From: CAYMFD01 sp964389475
GTDB lineage: Bacteria > Bacteroidota > Bacteroidia > Chitinophagales > Saprospiraceae
DNA: 64,000 nucleotides
Direction of reading: 5' to 3'
Assembly (NCBI GenBank): GCA_964389475.1
Contig: CAYMFD010000001.1
Span: 1-64,000 of the forward strand
The notes under the pieces are model-generated. The model ran no database searches and was not told where the DNA came from. It saw only the letters and a program-made list of their open reading frames with translations. A program made the translations under genes and the position numbers. Every line of letters starts with the position of its first letter. The first letter of the stretch is position 1. Below, one piece after another: positions 18,001 to 27,320 of this stretch.

Positions 18001-18626
18001 AGATCAACCCACTAGCTCTAGAGGCCTATGAGGAGATGAAGCTGCGCTACGATGATATCACAACGCAGCGAGACGATATCACTGCCGCTAAGGCTTCGCT
18101 GATAGAGACCATCAAGGAGATAGAAGAGACGGCGACCAATAAGTTCATGGAGGCCTTCGAGCAAGTCCGTGTAAACTTTATCGATGTCTTCCGGTCCTTA
18201 TTTACGGAGGAGGATACCTGCAATCTTATATTGCTCGATCCAGAAAGCCCACTAGAGAGTAAGATCGATATCGTGGCCAAGCCCAAGGGTAAGAAGCCTG
18301 TATCCCTGTCTCAATTGAGTGGAGGAGAAAAGACGCTTACGGCCACCGCTTTACTCTTTGCCCTATACCTGCTCAAGCCAGCGCCGTTCTGTATTTTCGA
18401 TGAGGTTGATGCTCCGCTTGATGATGCTAATATCCAGAAGTTCAATAAGATCATCAAGAAGTTTAGCAAGGACAGCCAGTTCATCATCGTCACCCATAAT
18501 AAGTCTACAATGGCAGCCGTCGATGTACTCTACGGTGTCTATATGCAGGAGCAAGGCGTCAGTGGTGTAAGTGCGGTAGACTTTAGAAACTACGACCACC
18601 AAGAGCTGCTAGAGAAGGTAGGGTAG
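15075..18626 (+). CDS. smc: Chromosome segregation ATPase SMC
   Basis: 1183 residues, full length. Walker A is GPNGSGKSN at 31-39; the C-terminal head has the signature LSGGEKTLTA at about 1081 and Walker B IFDEVDAPLDD near 1107-1117. Between them are two long glutamine-rich coiled coils separated by a hinge at about 500-650 (DILDVNEAYKAPIEQFLEPYL onward, then GGSVGLF). Condensin core that loops and organises the chromosome with ScpA and ScpB, neither of which is next to it. The first 233 bp are duplicated 4.3 kb upstream. The ATG at 15075 gives the canonical N-terminus MRLLRLEVKGFKSF. Confidence 0.97.
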   Translation: MRLLRLEVKGFKSFANDTVLHFKEDVIGVVGPNGSGKSNVVDAIRWVLGEQKSKELRLEKMSDVIFNGTKKRKEAGMAQVTLVFENNKGLLPTDYNQVSISRLLYRSGDSEYRLNDVPCRLKDVQSLFLDTGIGSNSYAIIALGMVDDILADKENARRRMFEQAAGISKYKKRKKETLSKLKSTSADLDRVEDLLYEIEGQLKSLERQAKRTKKYFELKEQYKELAVQLSLHTVIAHKERYKDIEGKLKEQQDKYRRLETDITSREAAIQKAKSDNLEVEERLSAQQRQLAQMVSDIQTLQGEKALLTQQIGFYNQNQDKTKQQIAQARQDLGDTDRKISYGVQRIAEETQKLQQLELDKETADQSYQSAKQAYQQAKDLSDQLAKELADLDRQLYTLEKDVAVLRNTVDSQQQRKEQIIEQREQRQQQHETIASSVDQLTTERDHYEQSLNTLTSEMQQREQTIEDLSDSLVQHRQTFDEVSRSLDKTTNEYSLLKSMVDSMEGFPESVKFLAKKWDGNVPILSDILDVNEAYKAPIEQFLEPYLNHYVVPDVAKAVEAIRMLTASQAGKAHFFLLDQIPPTEATDIVIANSVPAHSLVDCESQYQPLVNYLLHNTYILDGSLDDFKYLDTYQSCNFLSTTGSFIKTKGAISGGSVGLFQGKKIGRKKNLDRLTKRIQQLEKDRTDAMGKVSALEDQLQRLRSQNAKQELRDLQQQRDRLDKELLKLKIKSDDYSTYQQQTEVQLAAIAERIDAASVQEEGLLTQISAITQARTTKLQSPGKAEGQVDTLAETMNAASAEYNASNVALIRHNSLLDTLQKDHEYEQRKQQDLQQRIEDFTQQLAANEAATVKKQEQLQTTESRLLELYDKRKNDDVALSEAEQAFFRARNSISTLETELQQVQRQRNQLQALVQQLRDDFTSVKFQINAVGDRLKIEFDIVLNDIINDDPDPAYSQDDLSQKVEKLRTRLGNYGEINPLALEAYEEMKLRYDDITTQRDDITAAKASLIETIKEIEETATNKFMEAFEQVRVNFIDVFRSLFTEEDTCNLILLDPESPLESKIDIVAKPKGKKPVSLSQLSGGEKTLTATALLFALYLLKPAPFCIFDEVDAPLDDANIQKFNKIIKKFSKDSQFIIVTHNKSTMAAVDVLYGVYMQEQGVSGVSAVDFRNYDHQELLEKVG

Positions 18627-18840
18627 GGTCGACGATAAGAAACTCCGCTATTCTATCGGCTAGGATGTTGCCTGCTAGTATGTGTCCAGTGTAGATTTAC
18701 TCACTACACCCCTGTTTTGCCCTGGTTATTTATGAGGTTATGTCACTAGTGCGGTAGCTTGATCTATTTTTATAGTAAAAAATTATAATCAATTGGGCTA
18801 TGCCACTAGTATTGTATTTCACAACCTAATATCTTGTAGT

Positions 18841-21516
18841 ATGCGATTAGTGGTTTTATTGTGCTTAGTTTCAGTGCTTAGAGTAGGGTCTCAGGTGAGA
18901 TTGACAGATATTGATGCCGATTTGATCGATATCCCTGAGCCATATGGCCAGTTTGGAGTGGTAGGCTACTACGAAGTCATGCAGACTGATGACAAGCATT
19001 ATTCTCTTATTGTTTATAGTTCTGGGGTCTTAGAGTTTAGGCAGGTAGACCTCTTGAATGGTGAGATAGTACGATCAGAGATCCCGCAGTCGTGTGGATT
19101 GATATCACATCACTATACAGATAGCGCATTGTATGCTTGTGATGATTTAGCTTGCTTTCGGTGGGATTACAGACAAAACACAGTCGAAGAGATATTCGAT
19201 GATATATCTATGCCTATTAGTCAACTATGGGGTCAAGGTGATCTTATAATTGCCAAGGTAGACAACCCGTCAGCTTATTATATATATGACCAGAACGACA
19301 ATACCTGGACTGAGTCTCAATTGCTGTTAGACCTATTATGGACCACCCTTCCAGGGTTTTCTACAGATCGTCCTTTGATAGCAATCGGAACTGATCTGTA
19401 TAATGTACTGACTGAGGAGTTGGTAGCAAGCAACTGGCCCTCTGAGGTTAAACGTATTGCAGCTTCTCCAGAAACAGATGATATGATCTACTTAACGACT
19501 AATCGTGAAGTGCTTGCCTATGACCTATCTACTTTTGAAGTTGCCTTATCTGCTGCATTAGGTAGAATCTATAATATACAACATCACGACGTTACGTCAT
19601 TATACTTGACCAGCAGAGAACGGCCCATTCTCAAGGTTTCAAAAGAGACCTTCGAGGTTACTGAACTACCCTACGTGCCAGATGGAGTCGCATTTAATAC
19701 GTCGGGCCTCCTAATGATGATTACAGATGATCAGTATAACAGGTTTTATTATAATCTAGAGGACCAAGCTATACTAGATACCGCTGATACGAAAGCCGAT
19801 GTTTTCTACTATGATGAGTACCTAGTAGAGGTCAATTCTGATAGCGGTCGAGTGCGAATAATTGATGCTCAGAGCGACGTGACACCTATAGTCGAGACGC
19901 TAGCAGGACTAGTGCCGCCGGTATATGGAGATGGAGAGCACCCGCTTTATGGTCTCGCTACAGCCTCGACTATGACACCTATTCTTATCGGGTCGCAGGG
20001 TGTCGTGGAGTTGCCATCGTACGCTAAGTACTCTGATGTACAGCAGCAGATAATATCTGTAGGCGGTAGGCCCCAGTTTGTCATAGGCTCGGACTATATC
20101 ATACTAGATGGTAGCGGAGGTTACGAGGTAGTAGATCTCCATGACCTATCTATAAATAGTATTGTCGCTGTGCTAGACAACTATATAGTCCAGGGCTCTG
20201 GTGAGGTGTTGAGGATTTACAGTAGAGCGGGCGACCGAATTGCTACTACACCTATCCAAAACGGTCGCTCACCTAAGTTTATAGGTCAGGATATGATGGT
20301 GCCTCTAGGTACGTCTACTTTAGTCTATCTTGACGGTATATTTAGTAGCTTACTAGTTGATGGAGAAGAGGTGGTAGCTACGAGTGAGCGGATAGACTAT
20401 CAGGAGGCAGACTACTTTGTAGTTAAGACGTTAGATGCTTATAAGCTAGCCACTTATGATCAAGGAGCCTTTACGAGTGTTTATGACTTTCCTCAGGGGG
20501 TAGAGCCATCATTGACTGAGATGAGGTACTCCCCATGTGGTATTGCTGGTAGGGCTGGCGGACTAGCTGGGGGTGCTACCTTTTACTTTTATGATCCAGG
20601 TCAGTATGAGCTGTTCGAGACTACAGATTTGTCCCCTCACTGGGAGGGATCATGTTTTTTTTATCAGGATGATCTTATTGCTAGCTACAAGATAGGTGCA
20701 CCTACAGACTTAGATGTCCACTATGATCGGTCGGTAATACCTGCAGGGGTTATAGTACAGTCTGTCACCTCTGACCGTATTTTGTATACAAGTAATAGAG
20801 ATGGGCTATACGTCTATGATGGTGATTATACGTTGATCAGTGATGAGGTGGACGGGGGTGTTACTTATACAGGCTCTGGTAGCTATCGTATGTATGCATT
20901 GGAGGATAAGGTAGTGGCTCAGTTGTATGAGTATGGTTGCCATAACTCTACGATACTGGTCTCCGATGGCACACAGGCAGGTACGAGGAGGTTTGATGGC
21001 GAGTTTGCTATAGGCCAGCATGCTATCTTTCTTGATACGGTAGCTTACTTTACTGCATTTAGCGCTGGACATGGTGCTGAGGTATGGCGGACTGATGGTA
21101 CAGTAGACGGCACAGGTCCGCTTCGTGACATTACAGGCGATGCGCTTTCTAGTTTGCCTAAGATATATGCATGTGACGACGTGTCGGAGAGAGTATACTT
21201 TCATGCTACGACAGCGGAGCATAGACAGCAGATATGGTATCTGGATAAGGATACTGGTGTGCTATCATCGTTAGATAATAGCCCTACAGTAGCGTCCACA
21301 TCGATAAACGTCGTACCTAATCCAGCATCTGATTTTATGACCATCGAAGCGTGGCCAGATGGCGCCTACGCTATGTTTTTTGATGGTGTTGGTAATCTGA
21401 TGATTAAGACTGTTCGTGCAACGATTGATGTCTCCTCATGGCCTCCCGGAGTGTATAGTGTAGTTGTTGTGTCTTTTGATAATATGTCTACTACGAGATT
21501 TGTGGTAGCTCACTGA
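18841..21516 (+). CDS. Secreted ELWxxDGT-repeat protein with T9SS sorting tail
   Basis: 891 residues from the ATG at 18841, which gives a clean signal peptide (MRLVVLLCLVSVLRVGSQ); the frame is open from a TTG at 18793 but that would bury the signal. Most of the protein is a long series of beta-propeller-like strands. At about 695-770 there are ELWxxDGT-type repeats: STILVSDGTQAGTRRF and AEVWRTDGTVDGTGPL. The last ~70 residues (VVPNPASDFMTIEAW to RFVVAH) are a type A sorting domain. It is expected on the cell surface or released. The role is unknown. A strong terminator follows. Confidence 0.75.
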   Translation: MRLVVLLCLVSVLRVGSQVRLTDIDADLIDIPEPYGQFGVVGYYEVMQTDDKHYSLIVYSSGVLEFRQVDLLNGEIVRSEIPQSCGLISHHYTDSALYACDDLACFRWDYRQNTVEEIFDDISMPISQLWGQGDLIIAKVDNPSAYYIYDQNDNTWTESQLLLDLLWTTLPGFSTDRPLIAIGTDLYNVLTEELVASNWPSEVKRIAASPETDDMIYLTTNREVLAYDLSTFEVALSAALGRIYNIQHHDVTSLYLTSRERPILKVSKETFEVTELPYVPDGVAFNTSGLLMMITDDQYNRFYYNLEDQAILDTADTKADVFYYDEYLVEVNSDSGRVRIIDAQSDVTPIVETLAGLVPPVYGDGEHPLYGLATASTMTPILIGSQGVVELPSYAKYSDVQQQIISVGGRPQFVIGSDYIILDGSGGYEVVDLHDLSINSIVAVLDNYIVQGSGEVLRIYSRAGDRIATTPIQNGRSPKFIGQDMMVPLGTSTLVYLDGIFSSLLVDGEEVVATSERIDYQEADYFVVKTLDAYKLATYDQGAFTSVYDFPQGVEPSLTEMRYSPCGIAGRAGGLAGGATFYFYDPGQYELFETTDLSPHWEGSCFFYQDDLIASYKIGAPTDLDVHYDRSVIPAGVIVQSVTSDRILYTSNRDGLYVYDGDYTLISDEVDGGVTYTGSGSYRMYALEDKVVAQLYEYGCHNSTILVSDGTQAGTRRFDGEFAIGQHAIFLDTVAYFTAFSAGHGAEVWRTDGTVDGTGPLRDITGDALSSLPKIYACDDVSERVYFHATTAEHRQQIWYLDKDTGVLSSLDNSPTVASTSINVVPNPASDFMTIEAWPDGAYAMFFDGVGNLMIKTVRATIDVSSWPPGVYSVVVVSFDNMSTTRFVVAH

Positions 21517-21536
21517 TCAGCCGCGTTTAAAATAAG

Positions 21537-21575
21537 AAAAGCCCCTTACCGATAATCAATCAGTAAGGGGCTTTT
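21537..21575. terminator. Bidirectional intrinsic terminator
   Basis: A 13-bp perfect stem (AAAAGCCCCTTAC with its complement) around a 13-nt loop and flanked by A and T runs, between two convergent genes, so it can serve both. Confidence 0.88.
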
Positions 21576-21600
21576 TGCTTATTTGCCTCAATACCTGGTG

Positions 21601-23181
21601 CTATTGTACTATTAACTTGGTCGTCGTACTGCTACCATCTCGACCCTGCAGTCGGACCACATATTGACCAGGGGTGAGGGTTGGTATATTTTGTGTTGAT
21701 GATTGGCTCACTAGCCTACCATCGATACCGTAAACCTCTACACGATCTACTGCACCACTAGTGAGGAGTGTTTCGCCGGCAGACATAGGATTAGGGTAGA
21801 CGCTAGCCTCTAGCACTTGCTCCTCAGCAGTATTGACACTCATAGTTGAGAAGTACACATTATCGACATACAGTATGCCCGTACCAAAAGGCTGGCTCGT
21901 AATGACTAACTGATTGATGTCATTAATAGCACTCATACCTCCAGCTGTGAAGTCTGCTAGTGGTATTTGGATAGTCATCCATTCGCCTTTAGTTACTGGA
22001 GTGGTGATCTCAGCCTCAGTATCTCCATTACTGCCAGCAAAGCCATCTCCTAAGAAGTCGACTAGCTTGATAAGGACGTTATCCATATTAGGCGACCAGA
22101 CATCCATATTAAAGAAAACCATAGTAGTGGCATCAATGGGTGCGGCGATGGTCTCTACACCGTTAAAGCCCAGGTCCGTGTAGATCTTGACGGCATCACC
22201 TGAGATGTCTCCATCGGCAAAACTTGCTTCACTCCACTCTGTATTCCACGTGTCTACAGCCACATCATTATATGCATCGCTAAACATGGATATTACGGCA
22301 CTTGCATCGGCGCTAGGTGCTGGCGCCGGCTCGACTGGCGAGTCGTATGCATATGTGATGCTGTATGTTTGGGCATTAGCGCCATTAGCGGAGGTCACAG
22401 TGATCGTAGCTGTACCTGGTACTGCATCGGCTTGTGTAATGTTGACACTTGCTGTGGCATCTGTGCTAGTCGCCATGGTGACCTGTGGTATAGCTGATGA
22501 TCCACCGGATACGCCGAATGTATAGTCTAGCTGTGCTGATGCGAATCCAGCAATCGACTCATCGTCCACTTGTATGTCTGACAGTGTGGCGTCTGTACCT
22601 GTTGCCACGGGACTTTTCCAGAAGTAGACATTGTCTATATATAGGTCAAAAGGCTCAGCATTGGCAGTGCCATCACTGTTAAACTGACCATCGAACTTGA
22701 GCTGGAAGAGGGAGTTCCATGACATGTCCGTGAAGTCTTCCTTGGCAAGGTCCACACTGTTCCACTCTCCAGGAGTCAGTGGTACGGGCACTAGTACCTC
22801 GACAGGTCCTGCACCGCTATTGTCTATCGGTGTGACCATGACCATACGATCGATGCCCGCAGGCACCCATATGTCTACGTGTAAAAACTCAAATAGAGAG
22901 GCATCCACTCCATTAAACTCTGTTCCCTGGTAGTTAAACGAAGGGTAGGCCATAATTACACTACCTGTACCTGGGTCAAAGCTAGGGTTGACTAGTTGAT
23001 GACCAGTCTGGCCCCAATTAGGATCATAGTTAGTTATGTCGGCTAGACCGTATGCATCACCATAGATACCGATTACATCTATGCCGTCTCTGGCAGGTGG
23101 CTCCATCGCATTGTCTGTAGGTTGTGCATACCCTACAGCGCAGTAGCTGACGATCAGAAGGAGTTGTAAGAGGTATTTCAT
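21601..23181 (-). CDS. Secreted glycan-binding-like protein with T9SS sorting tail
   Basis: 526 residues. Signal peptide 1-19 (ends VGYAQ). Two similar beta-sandwich modules, about 30-195 and 295-450, each with a conserved IYIDNVYF/LYVDNVYF strand and a PLTPGEWNSVDL or PVTKGEWMTIQIPL strand, look like the carbohydrate-binding-type domains found in Bacteroidota beta-glucan loci. Between them (about 203-285) lies a cadherin-like beta-sandwich repeat beginning TDATLSDIQVD. Residues ~460-526 (VYPNPMSAGE to KLIVQ) are a type A sorting domain. No catalytic motif is visible. It starts 27 bp after the GH16 gene, so the two form an operon; a surface glycan-binding role is inferred. Confidence 0.75.
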   Translation of the reverse strand: MKYLLQLLLIVSYCAVGYAQPTDNAMEPPARDGIDVIGIYGDAYGLADITNYDPNWGQTGHQLVNPSFDPGTGSVIMAYPSFNYQGTEFNGVDASLFEFLHVDIWVPAGIDRMVMVTPIDNSGAGPVEVLVPVPLTPGEWNSVDLAKEDFTDMSWNSLFQLKFDGQFNSDGTANAEPFDLYIDNVYFWKSPVATGTDATLSDIQVDDESIAGFASAQLDYTFGVSGGSSAIPQVTMATSTDATASVNITQADAVPGTATITVTSANGANAQTYSITYAYDSPVEPAPAPSADASAVISMFSDAYNDVAVDTWNTEWSEASFADGDISGDAVKIYTDLGFNGVETIAAPIDATTMVFFNMDVWSPNMDNVLIKLVDFLGDGFAGSNGDTEAEITTPVTKGEWMTIQIPLADFTAGGMSAINDINQLVITSQPFGTGILYVDNVYFSTMSVNTAEEQVLEASVYPNPMSAGETLLTSGAVDRVEVYGIDGRLVSQSSTQNIPTLTPGQYVVRLQGRDGSSTTTKLIVQ

Positions 23182-23208
23182 AGTGTGTGTATTTTTTGAT
23201 AAGACTAC

Positions 23209-24033
23209 TTACTGCAGCTTATATATCCTCACGTAATCTACAGTCATAGTTTGTGGGAAGGTCGTAGTGTTATCAGGAGCTCCTAGGAAGTTACCACCTA
23301 CTGCCACGTTTAAGATCATAAAGAATGACGTGTTAAAGACCCACTCTCCCCGGACACTTGAGGGAGTCACAGTGTGGTAGAGGTTGTCATCGACATAGTA
23401 GTCTATTCTTTCTTCTGTCCACTCGACCGTAAAGACATGAAAGTCTTCATCGAAGCTACCTTCAGGTAGAGTGTAGCTGCCGGATATCGCATTGCCACCC
23501 GAGTACCCAGGTCCATGGACGCTACCTAGAACCTTATTGGGCTCTTGACCTCGTAGTTCTAGGATGTCTATCTCTCCGCATCGTGGCCATCCGACTTCGG
23601 TGATGTTTTCGCCTAGCATCCAGAATGCTGGCCATAAGCCCTGACCTGACGGTAGCTTGATACGTGCCTCGAAGCGGCCGTATCGACTAGATATAGCACC
23701 CTGACTCTTGATACGAGCCGATGTATAATTGGCCCCACTTAGAAATTCGCTATCCGCAGTGATTACTAAGTTACCATTACCATCGAGGGCTACATTTTCT
23801 GATCTGTCTGTGTAATACTGTAGTTCAGCATTACCCCACCCATTGTCGCCTCTACCTATGTCGTATGACCATGTTGCCGGCGAAGGGGCCGTCCCGCTCT
23901 GACCGTCAAACTCATCACTCCATACGAGTTGGTAGGTAAGCTCTACATCTTCTGGCTCCTCTTCTTTGTCACCACAGCTAGATGTTATTATAGCGAGTAG
24001 TGCGAGTAGTAATAATTTGTCCATTGATCTCAT
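23209..24033 (-). CDS. GH16 family endo-glucanase lipoprotein (laminarinase-like)
   Basis: 274 residues. A lipoprotein signal ends at Cys20 (LLAIITSSC), so it is probably membrane-anchored. The GH16 catalytic signature ExDxxE is E154-I-D156-I-L-E159, with preceding GLWPAFWMLGE and the substrate-cleft residues around RYGRFEARIKLPSG. The length and the absence of the beta-bulge variants of agarases favour the laminarinase-like (beta-1,3-glucanase) branch. Hydrolyses internal glucan bonds by a retaining mechanism. First gene of a pair with the glycan-binding-like protein; no SusC/D partner is adjacent. ATG at 24024 (residue 4) is an alternative start. Confidence 0.9.
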   Translation of the reverse strand: MRSMDKLLLLALLAIITSSCGDKEEEPEDVELTYQLVWSDEFDGQSGTAPSPATWSYDIGRGDNGWGNAELQYYTDRSENVALDGNGNLVITADSEFLSGANYTSARIKSQGAISSRYGRFEARIKLPSGQGLWPAFWMLGENITEVGWPRCGEIDILELRGQEPNKVLGSVHGPGYSGGNAISGSYTLPEGSFDEDFHVFTVEWTEERIDYYVDDNLYHTVTPSSVRGEWVFNTSFFMILNVAVGGNFLGAPDNTTTFPQTMTVDYVRIYKLQ

Positions 24034-24088
24034 GGTACGAGTGATTTATTGTTGATTATGTATTAGATAAGTGCTTTAAGACTATCGG

Positions 24089-24538
24089 TTACGGTATACG
24101 GAGTACTTGACCTGGATATATTTTGTCAGGGTGAGCAAGCATTGGCTTGTTAGCCTCAAAAATCTCATTGTAACGCATCGCATCTCCATATTGAGCTTTT
24201 GATATTTTACCCAGAGTGTCACCACTTTGTACAGTGTAGAAGGTAGCCTCTGGCTCAGGATTGCGTACTTCGATTTGATCTTCGACACAGCCTACACCAT
24301 CGATGTTACCTAGAGCGAGCAGTATCCGCTCTCTTTCTGCATTGGTGTCGGTAGTACCTCGCACGACCACTTGCTCCGCTAATGATATGTCTAGCCCTTC
24401 GATTTGGAGGCCTAGGTCTGTGACTTCTTTCGCTAGAGCTTCAACTTTGCTCAGCTTTACTTCCTTCGCCTCTGGTGCTTCTTCTTTCCCGCCAAACAGC
24501 TTTTTTCCGGCGTTACTGATAAATGAAAATAATCCCAT
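24089..24538 (-). CDS. BON-LysM protein (Kbp/YgaU-like)
   Basis: 149 residues, the same length as E. coli Kbp (YgaU). Residues 30-90 are a BON domain (LDISLAEQVVVRGTTDTNAERERIL, then GVGCVEDQIEV) and 98-148 a LysM domain (YTVQSGDTLGKISKAQYGDAMRY to YPGQVLRIP). E. coli Kbp is a cytoplasmic potassium-binding protein; the absence of a signal peptide agrees with that. Monocistronic by spacing, divergent from the E1 gene across a 271-bp gap. Confidence 0.88.
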   Translation of the reverse strand: MGLFSFISNAGKKLFGGKEEAPEAKEVKLSKVEALAKEVTDLGLQIEGLDISLAEQVVVRGTTDTNAERERILLALGNIDGVGCVEDQIEVRNPEPEATFYTVQSGDTLGKISKAQYGDAMRYNEIFEANKPMLAHPDKIYPGQVLRIP

Positions 24539-24809
24539 TGTTCAATTTGATTTTGTGTGATAAATAAGGTTTTAGTTCTGATCGTGATGCACGACCTCGG
24601 ACGAATGTAGGTCATTTGGGGAATATTGGCGATGATGATTGATGGTAAAACTTAACTATAGTTGTTTCTTGCCGCATATTATTTCACGGTATCCATTATT
24701 TGCAGAATTTATGGTCGGGTGTCGTGATATGGCGATGTGATGTAAAACTTTATTTGGTATTTTTGTTATTGAATAGCGTGGCCTATTACGACCACGATCC
24801 ACCGCAACT

Positions 24810-27179
24810 ATGAAACCACCTATGGACTCCCAGACGCAGCAGCAAGTGCCTCATACAGTAGACTTTAAGCAAGAAGTTTTAGATGATTACTTTCTCGCAT
24901 GCCTGAGTAGAGAGTTGTCTATTCTAGGTAGGAAAGAGGTGCTTACCGGCAAGGCTAAGTTCGGTATTCTCGGCGATGGTAAAGAGCTGCCGCAGATCGC
25001 TATGGCCAAGGCTTTTAAGAAAGGTGACTGGAGATCGGGTTACTACCGTGACCAGACATTTGCCTTAGCGATAGGAGAGTGTACGGTAGAGCAGTTTTTT
25101 GCACAGCTGTATGCCGATGCTGAGAGAGATCCGTGGAGTGGCGGTAGACAGATGAATAACCACTTTGCCACACCCACCATTGATAAGGCGGGTAATTGGC
25201 TGAGCCACAAAGACCTTAAAAATATATCTAGCGATATCAGCCCCACCGCAGGTCAGATGGCAAGAGCTCTGGGTCTAGCCTTAGCGTCACGTAAGTATAG
25301 AGATGTACCTGGCCTACAGGGTGAGAATCGATTTAGCGATGGTGGTAATGAGGTGGTCTTTTGTACCATAGGAGATGCATCGACCAGCGAAGGAGCCTTC
25401 TGGGAGGTGATGAATGCTGCTGCTGTAGAGCACGTGCCTCTGGTGACACTCGTATGGGATGATGGCTACGGTATATCAGTACCTACAGAGCTACAGACCG
25501 TTAAGGGCAGTATATCGCAGGCACTGGCAGGGTTTGCCACAGAGCAGCCTTCTGATAATGGTATATACATAGAGACCGTCAAGGCGTGGGACTATCCAGA
25601 CCTTGTAGCTACCATATCGAGAGTCGTAGAGATGGTGCGGCAGGAGCATAGGCCAGCCCTCATACATGTCCAGGAGGTTACTCAACCCCAAGGCCATAGT
25701 ACCAGTGGCTCACATCAGAGATACAAGTCCAAAGAAAGACTAGCGTGGGAGGAGGCTTTCGATGGTATCAAGAAACTCGAGGAGTTTATAAAGCTCAACG
25801 GTCTGTCCGATGACGAGACCCTAGCTGATCTCAGAGCACAAGCCAAGGAGCAGGCCAAGGTAGGTAAGCAGGCGGCATGGTCTGCGCTATCAGCAGACGT
25901 AAAGGCTACCATCGATGACCTCAAGGCGATATTTACCGCTTGTGATGTCCCGTCCGCAATAGCTAGTCAGCTTAGTGGGCTGCTCAATCCGACATTCCAC
26001 GAGGTCGTCCAGATTGCGGATAGGGCTAAGATCCACTATGTTGCCAGCCGGCAGCCTGTACCTCCAGCAATTGCCACATTTATCGATGAGGCCTATGCCA
26101 CAGCAGATGAACGCTACCATACACACCTCGTAAGTGAGACGTCTATGTCGGCGATGATGACGCCTATCGTCCACCCCACCTATGACGACGATGCTGCCTC
26201 GCTCAATGGTTATCAGATTTTAAATCAGTTCTTCGACTATCAGTTTAGTACTCGACCTGAGTTAATCGCTTTTGGCGAAGATGTAGGCCAGATAGGAGAT
26301 GTCAACCAGGGCTTTGCAGGGCTTCAAGATAAGTACGGATCTGAGCGAGTATTCGATACAGGTATCAGAGAGTGGTCGATTATGGGTACGGCTATCGGTA
26401 CAGCCATGAGAGGCCTCAGGCCTATAGCGGAGATACAGTATCTAGACTACCTGATCTACGGTCTATCGCCTCTGAGTGATGATCTAGCGACACTTCGGTA
26501 CCGTACAGACGGCATGCAGGCCGCTCCAGCTATCATACGTACTCGCGGGCACAGACTAGAGGGAGTATGGCATGCAGGTAGTCCTCTAGGACTTATTGTC
26601 AATAGTCTTAATGGTATGCACGTATGTGTGCCGCGTAACATGGTCCAGGCTGCTGGTATGTACAATACCTTGCTGCAGAGTGATGATCCTGCTATCGTTA
26701 TCGAGTGTCTCAATGGCTACAGGCTCAAGGAAAGAGTGCCTAATAACTTAGGCCAATACGCTGTGCCACTAGGTGTGCCCGATGTACTGCAGAAGGGTAG
26801 TGACCTTACTATCGTGACATACGGATCATGCGTACGAGAGTGTGTCAAGGCGATCGCGTACCTAGAGGAGGCTGGCTACAGTATATCCCTCATAGACGTG
26901 CAGACCTTACTACCTTTTGACCTCGAGGGAGTAATTATTGACGACCTAGCCACTACTAGCCGCGTATTGTTTGTAGATGAGGATGTGCCATCAGGTGGTA
27001 CGGCCTACATGCTCAAGCAGGTACTCGTAGATCAAGGTGGATACACTTTACTCGATGCTCAACCAGGTGTCTTGTCGGCCGCAGCGCATCGTACACCTTT
27101 TGGTAGTGATGGGGACTATTTCACTAAGCCCAACGGAGAGACTATTTTCTACGCAGCCTTAAAAGTACTAGAGGAGTAG
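24810..27179 (+). CDS. Fused alpha/beta E1 subunit of a 2-oxoacid dehydrogenase
   Basis: 789 residues. Residues ~20-400 are an E1 alpha (dehydrogenase E1) domain with the thiamine diphosphate site GDASTSEGAFWEVMNAAAV and WDDGYGISVP; ~455-789 is the E1 beta (transketolase-like) domain with FGEDVGQIGDVNQGFAGLQ, FDTGIREWSIMG and FVDEDVPSGGTAYML. Fused E1 proteins of this form are common in Bacteroidota and act in the cytosolic pyruvate/branched-chain-type dehydrogenase complexes with E2 and E3, which are not nearby. The exact 2-oxoacid is not clear. A TATTTTTG box lies at 24758-24765, 44 nt before the start. Confidence 0.87.
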   Translation: MKPPMDSQTQQQVPHTVDFKQEVLDDYFLACLSRELSILGRKEVLTGKAKFGILGDGKELPQIAMAKAFKKGDWRSGYYRDQTFALAIGECTVEQFFAQLYADAERDPWSGGRQMNNHFATPTIDKAGNWLSHKDLKNISSDISPTAGQMARALGLALASRKYRDVPGLQGENRFSDGGNEVVFCTIGDASTSEGAFWEVMNAAAVEHVPLVTLVWDDGYGISVPTELQTVKGSISQALAGFATEQPSDNGIYIETVKAWDYPDLVATISRVVEMVRQEHRPALIHVQEVTQPQGHSTSGSHQRYKSKERLAWEEAFDGIKKLEEFIKLNGLSDDETLADLRAQAKEQAKVGKQAAWSALSADVKATIDDLKAIFTACDVPSAIASQLSGLLNPTFHEVVQIADRAKIHYVASRQPVPPAIATFIDEAYATADERYHTHLVSETSMSAMMTPIVHPTYDDDAASLNGYQILNQFFDYQFSTRPELIAFGEDVGQIGDVNQGFAGLQDKYGSERVFDTGIREWSIMGTAIGTAMRGLRPIAEIQYLDYLIYGLSPLSDDLATLRYRTDGMQAAPAIIRTRGHRLEGVWHAGSPLGLIVNSLNGMHVCVPRNMVQAAGMYNTLLQSDDPAIVIECLNGYRLKERVPNNLGQYAVPLGVPDVLQKGSDLTIVTYGSCVRECVKAIAYLEEAGYSISLIDVQTLLPFDLEGVIIDDLATTSRVLFVDEDVPSGGTAYMLKQVLVDQGGYTLLDAQPGVLSAAAHRTPFGSDGDYFTKPNGETIFYAALKVLEE

Positions 27180-27320
27180 ATCTAGGTTAAGTATTTTGCG
27201 ATCTTTGTAGCACTTTAGGGCCTATGGGGTCAAGCCCCCCGTATTTCCTCCCAATTATGTGGTCTGTTTTTTGCTGTCTGTTGTTGATAGCGAAGAAGCG
27301 CCACTAGGTGATCTTTTATA

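Noticed and set aside
18700..18750. Another unit of the 33-bp repeat near TTTGCCCTGGTTATTTATG
   Set aside because: The match is partial, isolated and without the 33-bp period; likely chance.
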